21,663 nt of DNA from Collinsella sp. (GTDB lineage: Bacteria > Actinomycetota > Coriobacteriia > Coriobacteriales > Coriobacteriaceae). The notes beneath the pieces were generated by a model that worked only from the letters and a program-made list of their open reading frames with translations, had not been told where the DNA came from and ran no database searches. The position numbers and the translations under genes were made by a program. Positions within the stretch are counted from its first letter, which is position 1. Each line of letters opens with the position of its first letter. Shown in pieces: positions 15,237-21,663 of the stretch. The stretch is taken from the NCBI GenBank assembly GCA_019425045.1, contig JAHYYI010000020.1, positions 14,872-36,534 of the forward strand. The letters are read 5' to 3'.

Positions 15237-17222
15237 ATGAAGCTCGCGCTTGCACAGATCGATATGCGCCTGGGTGATATTGAGGGCATTTGCGGCCGCA
15301 TCGAGGACCAGGCTCGTCTGGCCCACGAGCGCGGGGCGCGCGTGCTGTGCGTTCCGGCTCCGCTCTTTATGGGCGCCATGCCCGGTGGCCTGGTGGGCGC
15401 TGCCGACTTTGAGCACGACATGCTTGCCGGCTTGACCGGTGTCGCCGAGCGTATCCAGGAGCTTGACATGATCTGCATCGTGCCCGCGGCGGTTTCGTTT
15501 GAGGGTCAGCCGCTGCTCGACTACATGATGCTCAAGGACGGTCATGTGGTGCCGGCGCGTTCGAGCATTGCCCTGCAGCGTGGCGAGAACAACGACACGC
15601 GTTGGGCGCCGCCGGTGTTCGACGTGGACGGCGTGCGCATCGCCGTGATTTTTGACTTGGACCGCGAACTCGAGATGTTGCCGACCGGTGTTGACCTCAT
15701 TGCGTATTTCCAATTCAATGCGTTTGACATGACCGACCGCGAGACTGCCGCCATTGCCGCCGTTCGCAGCGGCGCCTACCGCAAGATCGCATCCAAGCGC
15801 AGCGTGTGGTTTGCCTGTATGGCGCCGGTCGGTGCCTATGACGAGTCGGTGTATACCGGCGGTTCGTTTGTGCTCGACGACTGCGGTCGCGTGGTGGCCC
15901 AAGCGCCGTGTTTTGAGGAGAGCCTGCTGGTTCAGGAGATTCAGCGCGGCGTGATGCTCGATGCCCTGGAAGATCACGAACTGCCCGAGTTCCGTTCCGA
16001 GGAGTGGCTGTGGCAGGCGCTGGTGCTCGCCGTGCGCGACAACGCCCGGGCCCACGGTGCGTCGCGCGCCGTGGTGGCACTCGAGGGCGACTTGCCGTCG
16101 TCCCTGCTGGCGGCGCTGGCCGTCGACGCTCTGGGCCCACGTAATGTGATTGGCCTGGTGCTGGGGCGCAACCGCATCTTTACGCCGGCGCAGGAGGAGG
16201 CCGAGGCTGCTCGCTGTGCCGCCGTTCGCGCCATTGCCGAGCGCCTGCATATTCGCACGGTTGAGCGCGATGCGCCGGATGCCGCGCGCGTGCTCGACCG
16301 CGATGTGTCGGCGGGCGACGCCGAGCGCCTGCGCTCTCGCACGCTGGGCCTCATGCTGGAGGATACGGCGCTCGAGCTGGGTGCGATGGCGTTGAGTTCG
16401 CTGTCCAAAACCGAGTACGCGCTGGCGGCGCCGGCGCTTTGCGGCGGCTACCAGGGCGATTACGCGCCCTTTGGCGATGTGTACCTGTCGACGCTTGAGT
16501 TTGTGGCGCGTGTGCGCAACCGCGCGTCTGCCGTGGTGCCCCAAGAGCTCGTGACGCTCAACGCGGTGGAAGATTGTATGGAGCGCGTGCTGGCGCAGGC
16601 GCTCTCGACGCTCGACGGTCCGGTCGATATGCTTGATCGCGCGGCACAGCTGCTCGGCGGGGTCGAGCCGGGTGAGATCGATGGCGCGCTTGAGGCGCAC
16701 GTGGACCGCAATCGATCTTTCGGCGACATCCCGATGGCCGCTGGCAAGCCTGAGGCCTGCTCGCTGCTGCTGATGCTCGTTCGACAGGGTGAGGCTGCCC
16801 GCCGCATGTTGCCGACGGCGCCGATCGTTTCGTCCCGTTCGTTTGCCGAGCGCTCCTGGCCGTACATGCTCGCGTGGTCCGACCTGGGGCTTAACGGCAA
16901 GGAGCGTATGACGGTCGATTCGCTGGCGCGCGCCGAGGTGCGCCGTTTTGCTGACGAGGATACTAGTGAGCGCGTGCGAAACGAGATGATGGGCGTGCTG
17001 GGCGAGCTACTGGGTATTTCGCCCGAACAAATGGAGGAGTTGCGCTCTGAAGACGGTCAGCGTCGTTTACACGAGGGAATGAAAAAGTTCGAGGGCGAGG
17101 TTCAGGACGCCATCGATAAGATGATGGGCGGCCAGGGTGGCCCGCAGGGTGGGCCCCAGGGTGGCCCGATGCCGCATCCGCCGGTTGATCCCCGACAGTT
17201 CCGATTCTTCTCGCAGAACTAA
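15237..17222 (+). CDS. NAD(+) synthetase-like protein with degenerate active sites (probable pseudoenzyme)
   Basis: A 661-residue protein with the two-domain layout of glutamine-dependent NAD synthetase. The N-terminal nitrilase-fold half starts MKLALAQIDMRLGDIEG and keeps late motifs such as ESVYTGGSFVLDDCG. The second half keeps AALAVDALGPRNV, SKTEYALA (390-397), GDYAPFGDVY (407-416) and a match to the C-terminal YKRRQ/FGRDRR region (GEAARRMLP, SSRSFAERSWP). The chemistry is missing. The nitrilase Glu is A41 (CVPAPLF), the Lys position is about S109, and the nucleophilic Cys of ICED is F139 (AVIFDLD). The ATP loop SGGxDSS is EGDLPSS at 283-289. A C-terminal extension of about 110 residues ends in Gly-Pro-Gln repeats. 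The start at 15237 follows GGAAAGGG; an upstream ATG at 15210 lacks a site. Automated annotation would probably call this NAD synthase; catalysis of that reaction seems unlikely. Confidence 0.8.
   Translation: MKLALAQIDMRLGDIEGICGRIEDQARLAHERGARVLCVPAPLFMGAMPGGLVGAADFEHDMLAGLTGVAERIQELDMICIVPAAVSFEGQPLLDYMMLKDGHVVPARSSIALQRGENNDTRWAPPVFDVDGVRIAVIFDLDRELEMLPTGVDLIAYFQFNAFDMTDRETAAIAAVRSGAYRKIASKRSVWFACMAPVGAYDESVYTGGSFVLDDCGRVVAQAPCFEESLLVQEIQRGVMLDALEDHELPEFRSEEWLWQALVLAVRDNARAHGASRAVVALEGDLPSSLLAALAVDALGPRNVIGLVLGRNRIFTPAQEEAEAARCAAVRAIAERLHIRTVERDAPDAARVLDRDVSAGDAERLRSRTLGLMLEDTALELGAMALSSLSKTEYALAAPALCGGYQGDYAPFGDVYLSTLEFVARVRNRASAVVPQELVTLNAVEDCMERVLAQALSTLDGPVDMLDRAAQLLGGVEPGEIDGALEAHVDRNRSFGDIPMAAGKPEACSLLLMLVRQGEAARRMLPTAPIVSSRSFAERSWPYMLAWSDLGLNGKERMTVDSLARAEVRRFADEDTSERVRNEMMGVLGELLGISPEQMEELRSEDGQRRLHEGMKKFEGEVQDAIDKMMGGQGGPQGGPQGGPMPHPPVDPRQFRFFSQN
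17127..17171 (+). repeat. 12-bp tandem repeats encoding a GGPQ tail
   Basis: Three 12-base units (17136-17147, 17148-17159, 17160-17171) encode GGPQ, GGPQ and GGPM, preceded by GGQ. They form a flexible Gly/Pro/Gln tract near the C-terminus of the NadE-like protein, before MPHPPVDPRQF. Confidence 0.75.
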
Positions 17223-17281
17223 ACTGGGGATGGGATTCGCTCTCAACCCCGATACTTCAACTAAGCATCTTGACCCCGTTG

Positions 17282-17290
17282 TGTTATTCT
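17282..17290 (+). promoter_or_regulatory. Candidate extended -10 (TGTTATTCT) for ruvCAB
   Basis: TATTCT (17285-17290) is preceded by a TGn extension (17282-17284), 76 bases before the preferred ruvC start. TTGACC at 17270-17275 is too close to act as its -35. Confidence 0.4.
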
Positions 17291-17360
17291 AGAACAGACG
17301 TTCGTGAGTAGTGCGCGGGGCCTTGCCTTGCGCTTGGTAAAAGACGAGGGGGAGGTTGGC

Positions 17361-17882
17361 TTGGTTATTTTGGGCATCGACCCCGGTTTGGCTCATACGG
17401 GTTGGGGGATTATCGAGGAGCGGCGTGGCGAGGTTCGCTGCCGTGCCTATGGCTGCATCGAGACCAGCGCAGGCAGTCCGCTCGCGGTGCGCCTGTCGCA
17501 TATCGCCCGCGACCTCAAGGGTGTCGTGGAGCGTTATCGACCCGATACCGCTGCCATCGAGAGCATCTACTTTGGCGCTAATGTCCGCTCGGCAATCCCC
17601 ACGGCACATGCCCGCGGTGCCGCGCTCGTGGCGCTTTCGGAGTGCGCGCTCGAGATCGGCGAGTACACGCCTATGCAGATCAAGCAGGCTGTGGTGGGTA
17701 CCGGTGCCGCAGATAAGCGGCAGGTCGCCTACATGGTGCGCACGCTCACGCAGCTCGATCACGACCCGCACCCCGACCATGCCGCCGATGCCCTGGCCTG
17801 CGCCATCTGCCACGTTAACCTCAGCCGTACCCGGGCGCTTACCGGCGGCGAGTTCTATCAACAGAGAGGAACCGGATACTGA
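17361..17882 (+). CDS. ruvC: Holliday junction resolvase RuvC
   Basis: A 173-residue endonuclease that cuts Holliday junctions with RuvAB, the same length as E. coli RuvC. Acidic residues are D7 in GIDPG, E67 in AAIESIYFGAN and D143 in HAADALACAI. The position of E. coli D138 is H140, the substitution also known in the Thermus thermophilus enzyme, so activity is expected. I chose the TTG at 17361 because GGAGG (17350-17354) precedes it and the family normally starts immediately before the VILGIDPG strand. A GTG at 17304 in the same frame would add 19 residues with no family match and would sit about a dozen bases from the expected transcription start. It is the first gene of ruvCAB; its TGA shares one base with the ruvA ATG. 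Confidence 0.93.
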   Translation: MVILGIDPGLAHTGWGIIEERRGEVRCRAYGCIETSAGSPLAVRLSHIARDLKGVVERYRPDTAAIESIYFGANVRSAIPTAHARGAALVALSECALEIGEYTPMQIKQAVVGTGAADKRQVAYMVRTLTQLDHDPHPDHAADALACAICHVNLSRTRALTGGEFYQQRGTGY

Positions 17883-18502
17883 TGATCTCCCAGCTCCACG
17901 GAACGCTTGTCGAGGCCACGATGAGCTCTGCTGTCGTCGATGTGTCGGGCGTTGGCTTTGAGCTCGGCATCTCGGGCAGCACTGCGGCCACGTTGCCGAC
18001 GCCCGGCGGCGAGGTCCGCCTCTACACGCGTATGCAGGTGCGCGAGGACGCCATGACACTTTTCGGTTTTTCCTCTAAGGATGAGCGCACGATGTTCGAT
18101 CGGCTCGTGTCTGTCTCGGGCGTTGGCCCGCGCTTGGCGCTCGCCGTGCTTTCCACCTATACCGTGGGGCAATTGTATTCGCTGGTGATGGCCGAGGACG
18201 ACAAGGGCATGGCCAAGGTGCCCGGTGTGGGCAAAAAGACAGCTCAGCGTCTGATCCTGGAGCTCAAGAGCACCTTTGCCAAGGACAAGGGCTTTGTGCC
18301 GGTCGACGTGATTCCCGGCCAGGTTGTGATGCCCGTGCCCGCTGCCGCTCCCTCGGCCATCGATGACGCCCGTGCGGCGCTCCTTTCCATGGGCTTTAGC
18401 CCGCAGGAGACCGATGTTGCCCTGAGCGGGTATGATGGGCAGAATATGCGTGTCGAGGATCTGCTCGGCGCGGCGCTTAAGCGACTCGGAATGGATGCGT
18501 GA
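17882..18502 (+). CDS. ruvA: Holliday junction branch migration protein RuvA
   Basis: A 206-residue protein that binds the four-way junction as a tetramer and recruits RuvB. The N-terminal OB-fold runs MISQLHGTLVEA to about residue 62, ending LFGFSSKDER. Two helix-hairpin-helix motifs follow, VSGVGPRLA (78-86) and VPGVGKKTAQRL (113-124), which contact the junction arms. A flexible Val/Pro/Ala linker (about 140-160) leads to the C-terminal RuvB-binding domain DDARAALLSMGFSPQETDVAL (shown by its first 20 residues, 161-180). The length is typical. The ATG overlaps the ruvC TGA by one base and has GAGAGGA at 17864-17870. The ruvB start overlaps its own stop, so the three proteins are translationally coupled. 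Confidence 0.96.
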   Translation: MISQLHGTLVEATMSSAVVDVSGVGFELGISGSTAATLPTPGGEVRLYTRMQVREDAMTLFGFSSKDERTMFDRLVSVSGVGPRLALAVLSTYTVGQLYSLVMAEDDKGMAKVPGVGKKTAQRLILELKSTFAKDKGFVPVDVIPGQVVMPVPAAAPSAIDDARAALLSMGFSPQETDVALSGYDGQNMRVEDLLGAALKRLGMDA

Positions 18503-19569
18503 TGTGGGAAGCCGATGACTCTCAGGACCTGTGGGCGACGCCCGGCAACTCGCCGGCGGCATCCATGGCGCACGGCGAGCGCATGGTGGGCTCGGAGCTG
18601 ACGGCCGAGGACCTCGATGTCGACCGCACTTTGCGCCCCCAGCGCCTGGACGATTACTGTGGCCAGGAGCACATCAAGCAGAGCCTGCGCGTGTTGATCG
18701 AAGCGGCGCAGAACCGTGGCGAGACGCTCGACCACGTGATTTTCTCGGGTCCTCCGGGCCTGGGCAAGACCACGCTGGCCACCGTTATCGCCAACGAGCT
18801 GGGCGCTCAGATCAAGACCACGAGTGGCCCCGCCATCGCGCGCACGGGCGACCTGGCGGCCATCCTTACTAACTTGCAGCCGGGTGATGTGCTGTTTATC
18901 GACGAGATCCACCGCCTCAACCGTTCGGTCGAGGAGGTCCTGTACCCCGCGATGGAGGACTTTGCCCTCGATATCGTGATTGGCAAGGGTCCGGCGGCGC
19001 GCTCGATTCGCCTGGATATTCCCAAGTTTACGTTGGTAGCGGCAACGACCCGCTCAGGCATGTTGACAGGCCCGTTGCGCGACCGCTTTGGCATTTCATA
19101 TCGCCTGGATTACTACACGGTCGAGGAGCTCGCGCAGATTGTGACGCGCTCGGCGACTATCCTGGGCGTGACGATCGACCACCCCAGTGCACTCGAGATC
19201 GGCTCGCGTTCGCGCGGCACGCCACGTCTTGCCAACCGCCTGCTCAAGCGCGTGCGCGACTATGCGCAGGTGCGCGGCAACGGTCCCATTGAGCTCGATA
19301 TCTGCCGTCAGGCACTCGAGTTCTTCGAGATCGACGAGCTCGGTCTGGACTGGATGGATATTCGCATTTTGGAGACGCTCGCCAAGACGTTCTCCGGTCG
19401 TGCCGTGGGACTTACGACCCTTGCCAGCGCGGTGGGCGAGGACCCGGGCACGCTCGAGGATGTCTATGAGCCCTATTTGCTGCAGTGCGGGTTGATGATT
19501 CGTACGCCGCAGGGCCGTCAGGCAACCCTTCGCACCTTTGAGCACCTGGGGATTGAACCGACCGTTTAG
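18502..19569 (+). CDS. ruvB: Holliday junction branch migration ATPase RuvB
   Basis: A 355-residue AAA+ motor that drives branch migration as a hexamer on RuvA-bound junctions. Walker A is GPPGLGKT (83-90), Walker B with sensor is LFIDEIHRL (D134, E135), and the ATTRSGMLTGPLRDRFG segment carries sensor 1 and the arginine finger. The C-terminal winged helix includes RTPQGRQAT and GIEPTV. The family core starts at about residue 32 (LTAEDLDVDRTLRPQRLDDY), so there is an N-terminal extension of about 30 residues, a little longer than usual. ATG 18502 shares one base with the ruvA stop; a GTG at 18499 overlapping by four bases is an equally possible start and adds one residue. Confidence 0.96.
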   Translation: MWEADDSQDLWATPGNSPAASMAHGERMVGSELTAEDLDVDRTLRPQRLDDYCGQEHIKQSLRVLIEAAQNRGETLDHVIFSGPPGLGKTTLATVIANELGAQIKTTSGPAIARTGDLAAILTNLQPGDVLFIDEIHRLNRSVEEVLYPAMEDFALDIVIGKGPAARSIRLDIPKFTLVAATTRSGMLTGPLRDRFGISYRLDYYTVEELAQIVTRSATILGVTIDHPSALEIGSRSRGTPRLANRLLKRVRDYAQVRGNGPIELDICRQALEFFEIDELGLDWMDIRILETLAKTFSGRAVGLTTLASAVGEDPGTLEDVYEPYLLQCGLMIRTPQGRQATLRTFEHLGIEPTV

Positions 19570-19645
19570 GGCGCTTTGTTTTGGCTAGTCTGTAGGCTAT
19601 CGCTGAGCATTGGATAAACATATCGCCATTCATCGGTTACGGGTG

Positions 19646-19673
19646 TTTTACTATTGCGCGCCCGTGCTATGCT
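19646..19673 (+). promoter_or_regulatory. Candidate promoter of fhs (TTTTAC / TGC-TATGCT)
   Basis: TTTTAC (19646-19651) and TATGCT (19668-19673) are 16 bases apart, with a TGn extended -10 at 19665-19667. The -10 lies 46 bases before the fhs ATG. This is the most complete promoter-like pair in the window. The rest of the 19570-19713 gap shows no clear terminator for ruvB. Confidence 0.55.
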
Positions 19674-19713
19674 GAATTGGTCTTTTTCTCATTCGGTAAC
19701 GAAAGGACCGCCC

Positions 19714-21381
19714 ATGCCTACTGACATCGAAATCGCACGTTCCGTCACGCCGCTGCCCATTACCGAGGTGGCTAAGAACGCCGGCGTCGACGTAAAGCAC
19801 CTGATTCCGTACGGCTTCGACAAGGCTAAGGTCGACTATTCACTGCTCAACGAGCCGACTGATCACCAGGCCAAGCTCGTCCTCGTGACCGCTATCAACC
19901 CAACGCCTGCGGGCGAGGGCAAGACCACCACGACCATCGGTCTGGCCGATGGCCTGCGTCGCCGCGGCGTCAAGAGCGCCGTGGCCCTGCGCGAGCCTTC
20001 GCTCGGCCCTGTCTTTGGCGTTAAGGGCGGTGCTGCCGGTGGCGGCTGGGCTCAGGTGATCCCCATGGAGGATATCAACCTGCACTTTACCGGCGACTTC
20101 CACGCTATCGGTGCTGCCAACAACCTGCTGGCCGCCATGCTTGATAACCACATCCAGCAGGGCAATCAGCTCGGTATTGACGTTAAGCGCATCACTTGGA
20201 AGCGCGTCGTCGATATGAACGACCGTCAGCTGCGCCACGTTATCGACGGCATTGGCGGTAAGGCCCAGGGCGTGCCGCGCGAGGACGGCTTCGATATCAC
20301 CGTCGCCTCCGAGGTCATGGCAATCCTGTGCCTGTCTACGAGCATCAGCGACCTCAAGGAACGCTTGGGTGAGATCGTCGTCGGCTACAGCTTTGCCGGC
20401 GAGCCCGTCCGTGCCCGCGACCTTAAGGCCCAGGGTGCCATGGCCGCGTTGCTTAAGGACGCGCTCAAGCCCAACCTGGTGCAAACGCTCGAGGGCACGC
20501 CCGCGTTTGTCCACGGCGGTCCCTTCGCCAACATTGCCCACGGCTGCAACTCCATCATGGCTACGCGTATGGCGATGCGCTTTGGCGATGTCGCCATTAC
20601 CGAGGCCGGCTTCGGTGCCGATCTGGGTGCCGAGAAGTTCCTCGACATTAAGTGCCGCATGACGGGCGTTCGCCCCAGCGCCGTCGTGATCGTCGCGACC
20701 GCTCGTGCGCTGAAGTACAACGGTGGCGTCGCCAAGGCCGACCTCAACGAGGAGAACCTCGAGGCACTCAAGGCTGGCATGCCCAACCTGCTGCGTCACG
20801 TCGACAACATCCAGAACGTCTATGGTCTGCCCTGCGTGGTCGCCATCAACCGTTTCCCGACGGACACCGAGGCCGAGCTTGCTCTCATCGAGTCCGAGTG
20901 CCAGAAGCTCGGCGTCAACGTTAAGCTTTCCGAGGTCTGGGCCAAGGGCGGCGAGGGCGCGCTCGAGCTTGCCGATGAGGTCATGCGTCTGATTGAGCAG
21001 CCGAGCGAGCTTAAGTTTGCCTATGAGGACGGCGCTGATGTCGCTGATGCCCTCGAGGCCGTTGCCACCAAGGTCTACCGCGCCGACGGCGTTGACTTTA
21101 CGCCGGCCGCCAAGCGCCAGCTCGCCGAGCTGCGCGAGAACGGCTTTGGTAACCTGCCGGTGTGCGTCGCCAAGACGCAGTACAGCTTTAGCGACAACGC
21201 CAAGGTCCTGGGCGCTCCCGAGAACTTCCGCATCACGGTGCGCGAGCTCAAGGTTTCCGCCGGTGCCCACTTTGTGGTCGCACTGACTGGCAGTGTTCTG
21301 ACCATGCCGGGCCTGCCCAAGGTCCCTGCGGCCGAGAACATCGACGTCGACAACGACGGCAACATCACCGGCCTGTTCTAA
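19714..21381 (+). CDS. fhs: Formate-tetrahydrofolate ligase (formyltetrahydrofolate synthetase)
   Basis: A 555-residue cytosolic enzyme joining formate to tetrahydrofolate with ATP to give 10-formyl-THF, feeding purine and formyl-methionine synthesis. The P-loop is TPAGEGKTTTTIGL (64-77). The family signature region follows (LREPSLGPVFGVKGG at 92-106, then GGGWAQVIPMEDINLHFTGD). Other blocks are intact, such as FVHGGPFANIAHGCNSI and EAGFGADLGAEKFLDIKCR, and the C-terminal LTGSVLTMPGLPKVPAAENI. Length matches the family (about 555-560). ATG 19714 follows GAAAGGA (19700-19706); a TTG 60 bases upstream in frame is inside the promoter and is rejected. It is a single-gene unit with its own promoter and a strong terminator. 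Fhs is common in anaerobes and does not by itself imply acetogenesis. Confidence 0.97.
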   Translation: MPTDIEIARSVTPLPITEVAKNAGVDVKHLIPYGFDKAKVDYSLLNEPTDHQAKLVLVTAINPTPAGEGKTTTTIGLADGLRRRGVKSAVALREPSLGPVFGVKGGAAGGGWAQVIPMEDINLHFTGDFHAIGAANNLLAAMLDNHIQQGNQLGIDVKRITWKRVVDMNDRQLRHVIDGIGGKAQGVPREDGFDITVASEVMAILCLSTSISDLKERLGEIVVGYSFAGEPVRARDLKAQGAMAALLKDALKPNLVQTLEGTPAFVHGGPFANIAHGCNSIMATRMAMRFGDVAITEAGFGADLGAEKFLDIKCRMTGVRPSAVVIVATARALKYNGGVAKADLNEENLEALKAGMPNLLRHVDNIQNVYGLPCVVAINRFPTDTEAELALIESECQKLGVNVKLSEVWAKGGEGALELADEVMRLIEQPSELKFAYEDGADVADALEAVATKVYRADGVDFTPAAKRQLAELRENGFGNLPVCVAKTQYSFSDNAKVLGAPENFRITVRELKVSAGAHFVVALTGSVLTMPGLPKVPAAENIDVDNDGNITGLF

Positions 21382-21406
21382 GCCTGCTGCCCATAGCTGC
21401 TTGTCC

Positions 21407-21443
21407 GCCCCGCCGTGCCCACAAGGCCCGGCGGGGCTTTTTT
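21407..21443 (+). terminator. Rho-independent terminator of fhs
   Basis: GCCCCGCCG (21407-21415) pairs perfectly with CGGCGGGGC (21429-21437), extended inside by GCC/GGC around a CACAA loop, and is followed by six T residues (21438-21443). It starts 26 bases after the fhs stop. Confidence 0.95.
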
Positions 21444-21509
21444 ATCCTTAGGCCCGCGCATGTCTTGTAGATACCGACGGGCTCTGCCCATCATAGGCTT
21501 TTGCGCGGG

Positions 21510-21515
21510 TAGAAT
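21510..21515 (+). promoter_or_regulatory. Candidate -10 element (TAGAAT) for the final gene
   Basis: TAGAAT preceded by GCGGG lies 51 bases before the ATG at 21561, repeating the pattern seen before the addB-like gene and dnaE. No good -35 is visible. Confidence 0.45.
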
Positions 21516-21560
21516 GCATGGATAACTTGATGCTCACGCGCGACGGAAAGGAATCGTTGC

Positions 21561-21663
21561 ATGGATCAGGACAAGACAACCGTGATGGGCGGCTACGGCT
21601 CCGCGCAGGCTGGCGATAGCGCCGATGCGACCCGCGTTGTTCCCAACCCCGGTTATACCGACC
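21561..21663 (+). CDS. N-terminus of an unrecognised protein, cut by the window end
   Basis: An open frame of 34 codons starts at ATG 21561, with GGAAAGGA at 21545-21552 as ribosome binding site and a candidate -10 upstream. The visible sequence begins MDQDKTTVMGGYGSAQAG and continues with DATRVVPNPGYTD. It is polar, has no signal peptide or membrane segment, and contains two Thr-rich acidic patches (DKTTV, DATRV) that resemble the phosphothreonine segments at the start of some FHA-domain signalling proteins. That likeness is weak. I do not recognise the family from this much sequence. Confidence 0.7.
   Translation, partial: MDQDKTTVMGGYGSAQAGDSADATRVVPNPGYTD

Noticed and set aside
16071..16100. 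Frameshift or sequencing error as the cause of the lost SGGxDS motif
   Set aside because: Homology is in frame on both sides (VVAL before, SSLLAALAVDALG after), and the glutaminase site is also lost independently.
15000..16700. Minus-strand open frame of 566 codons opposite the NadE-like gene
   Set aside because: Arg/His-rich antisense composition; runs across a terminator and two coding regions.
17270..17275. TTGACC as a -35 for ruvC
   Set aside because: Only 9 bases separate it from the TATTCT -10, too short for a sigma-70-type spacer.
19840..21270. Minus-strand open frame of 476 codons opposite fhs
   Set aside because: Complement of highly conserved fhs codons; no independent evidence of coding.
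1..21663. CRISPR array, tRNA, rRNA, transposase or prophage genes
   Set aside because: No spaced direct-repeat array, cloverleaf, rRNA sequence or mobile-element protein was found on either strand by eye.

Overview
The window is a GC-rich, gene-dense stretch with almost every gene on the + strand. It looks like a chromosome segment of an anaerobic Coriobacteriia actinobacterium, most likely a gut Collinsella. That placement rests on general resemblance: codon use, a superoxide reductase, a PHP-containing DnaE, AddAB-type rather than AdnAB-type nucleases, and the style of the intergenic palindromes. It was not computed.

Layout: (1) 1-125, the 3' end of a TrpR-like YerC/YecD gene, followed by a UUCG-loop terminator and a very long palindrome (176-264). 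(2) 347-7120, two adjacent genes for an AddB-like and an AddA-like helicase/nuclease pair. (3) A second perfect-looking palindrome (7133-7193), then dnaE (7295-11098) and a SWIM-SNF2 ATPase (11127-14591) 28 nt behind it. (4) A small superoxide reductase (14757-15119). (5) A NAD-synthetase-like protein (15237-17222) that has lost the catalytic residues of both its glutaminase and synthetase domains. (6) ruvC-ruvA-ruvB (17361-19569), overlapping by one base at each junction. (7) fhs, formate-tetrahydrofolate ligase (19714-21381), with a strong terminator. (8) The first 34 codons of an unrecognised protein (21561-21663).

Functionally this is a DNA repair and replication neighbourhood. AddAB-like end processing loads recombination, DnaE synthesises DNA, the SNF2 ATPase probably remodels protein-nucleic acid complexes, and RuvABC migrates and cuts Holliday junctions. 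Superoxide reductase and Fhs are ordinary anaerobe functions sitting in the same block. No phage, insertion sequence with a transposase, CRISPR array, tRNA or rRNA was seen. No gap without a gene exceeds about 225 bases.

The most unusual item is the NadE-like protein: a full-length, in-frame gene that keeps the fold signatures but has no nucleophilic Cys, Glu or Lys in the glutaminase site and no SGGxDS ATP loop. It is best read as a pseudoenzyme with an unknown job. The two long intergenic palindromes look like members of dispersed repeat families.
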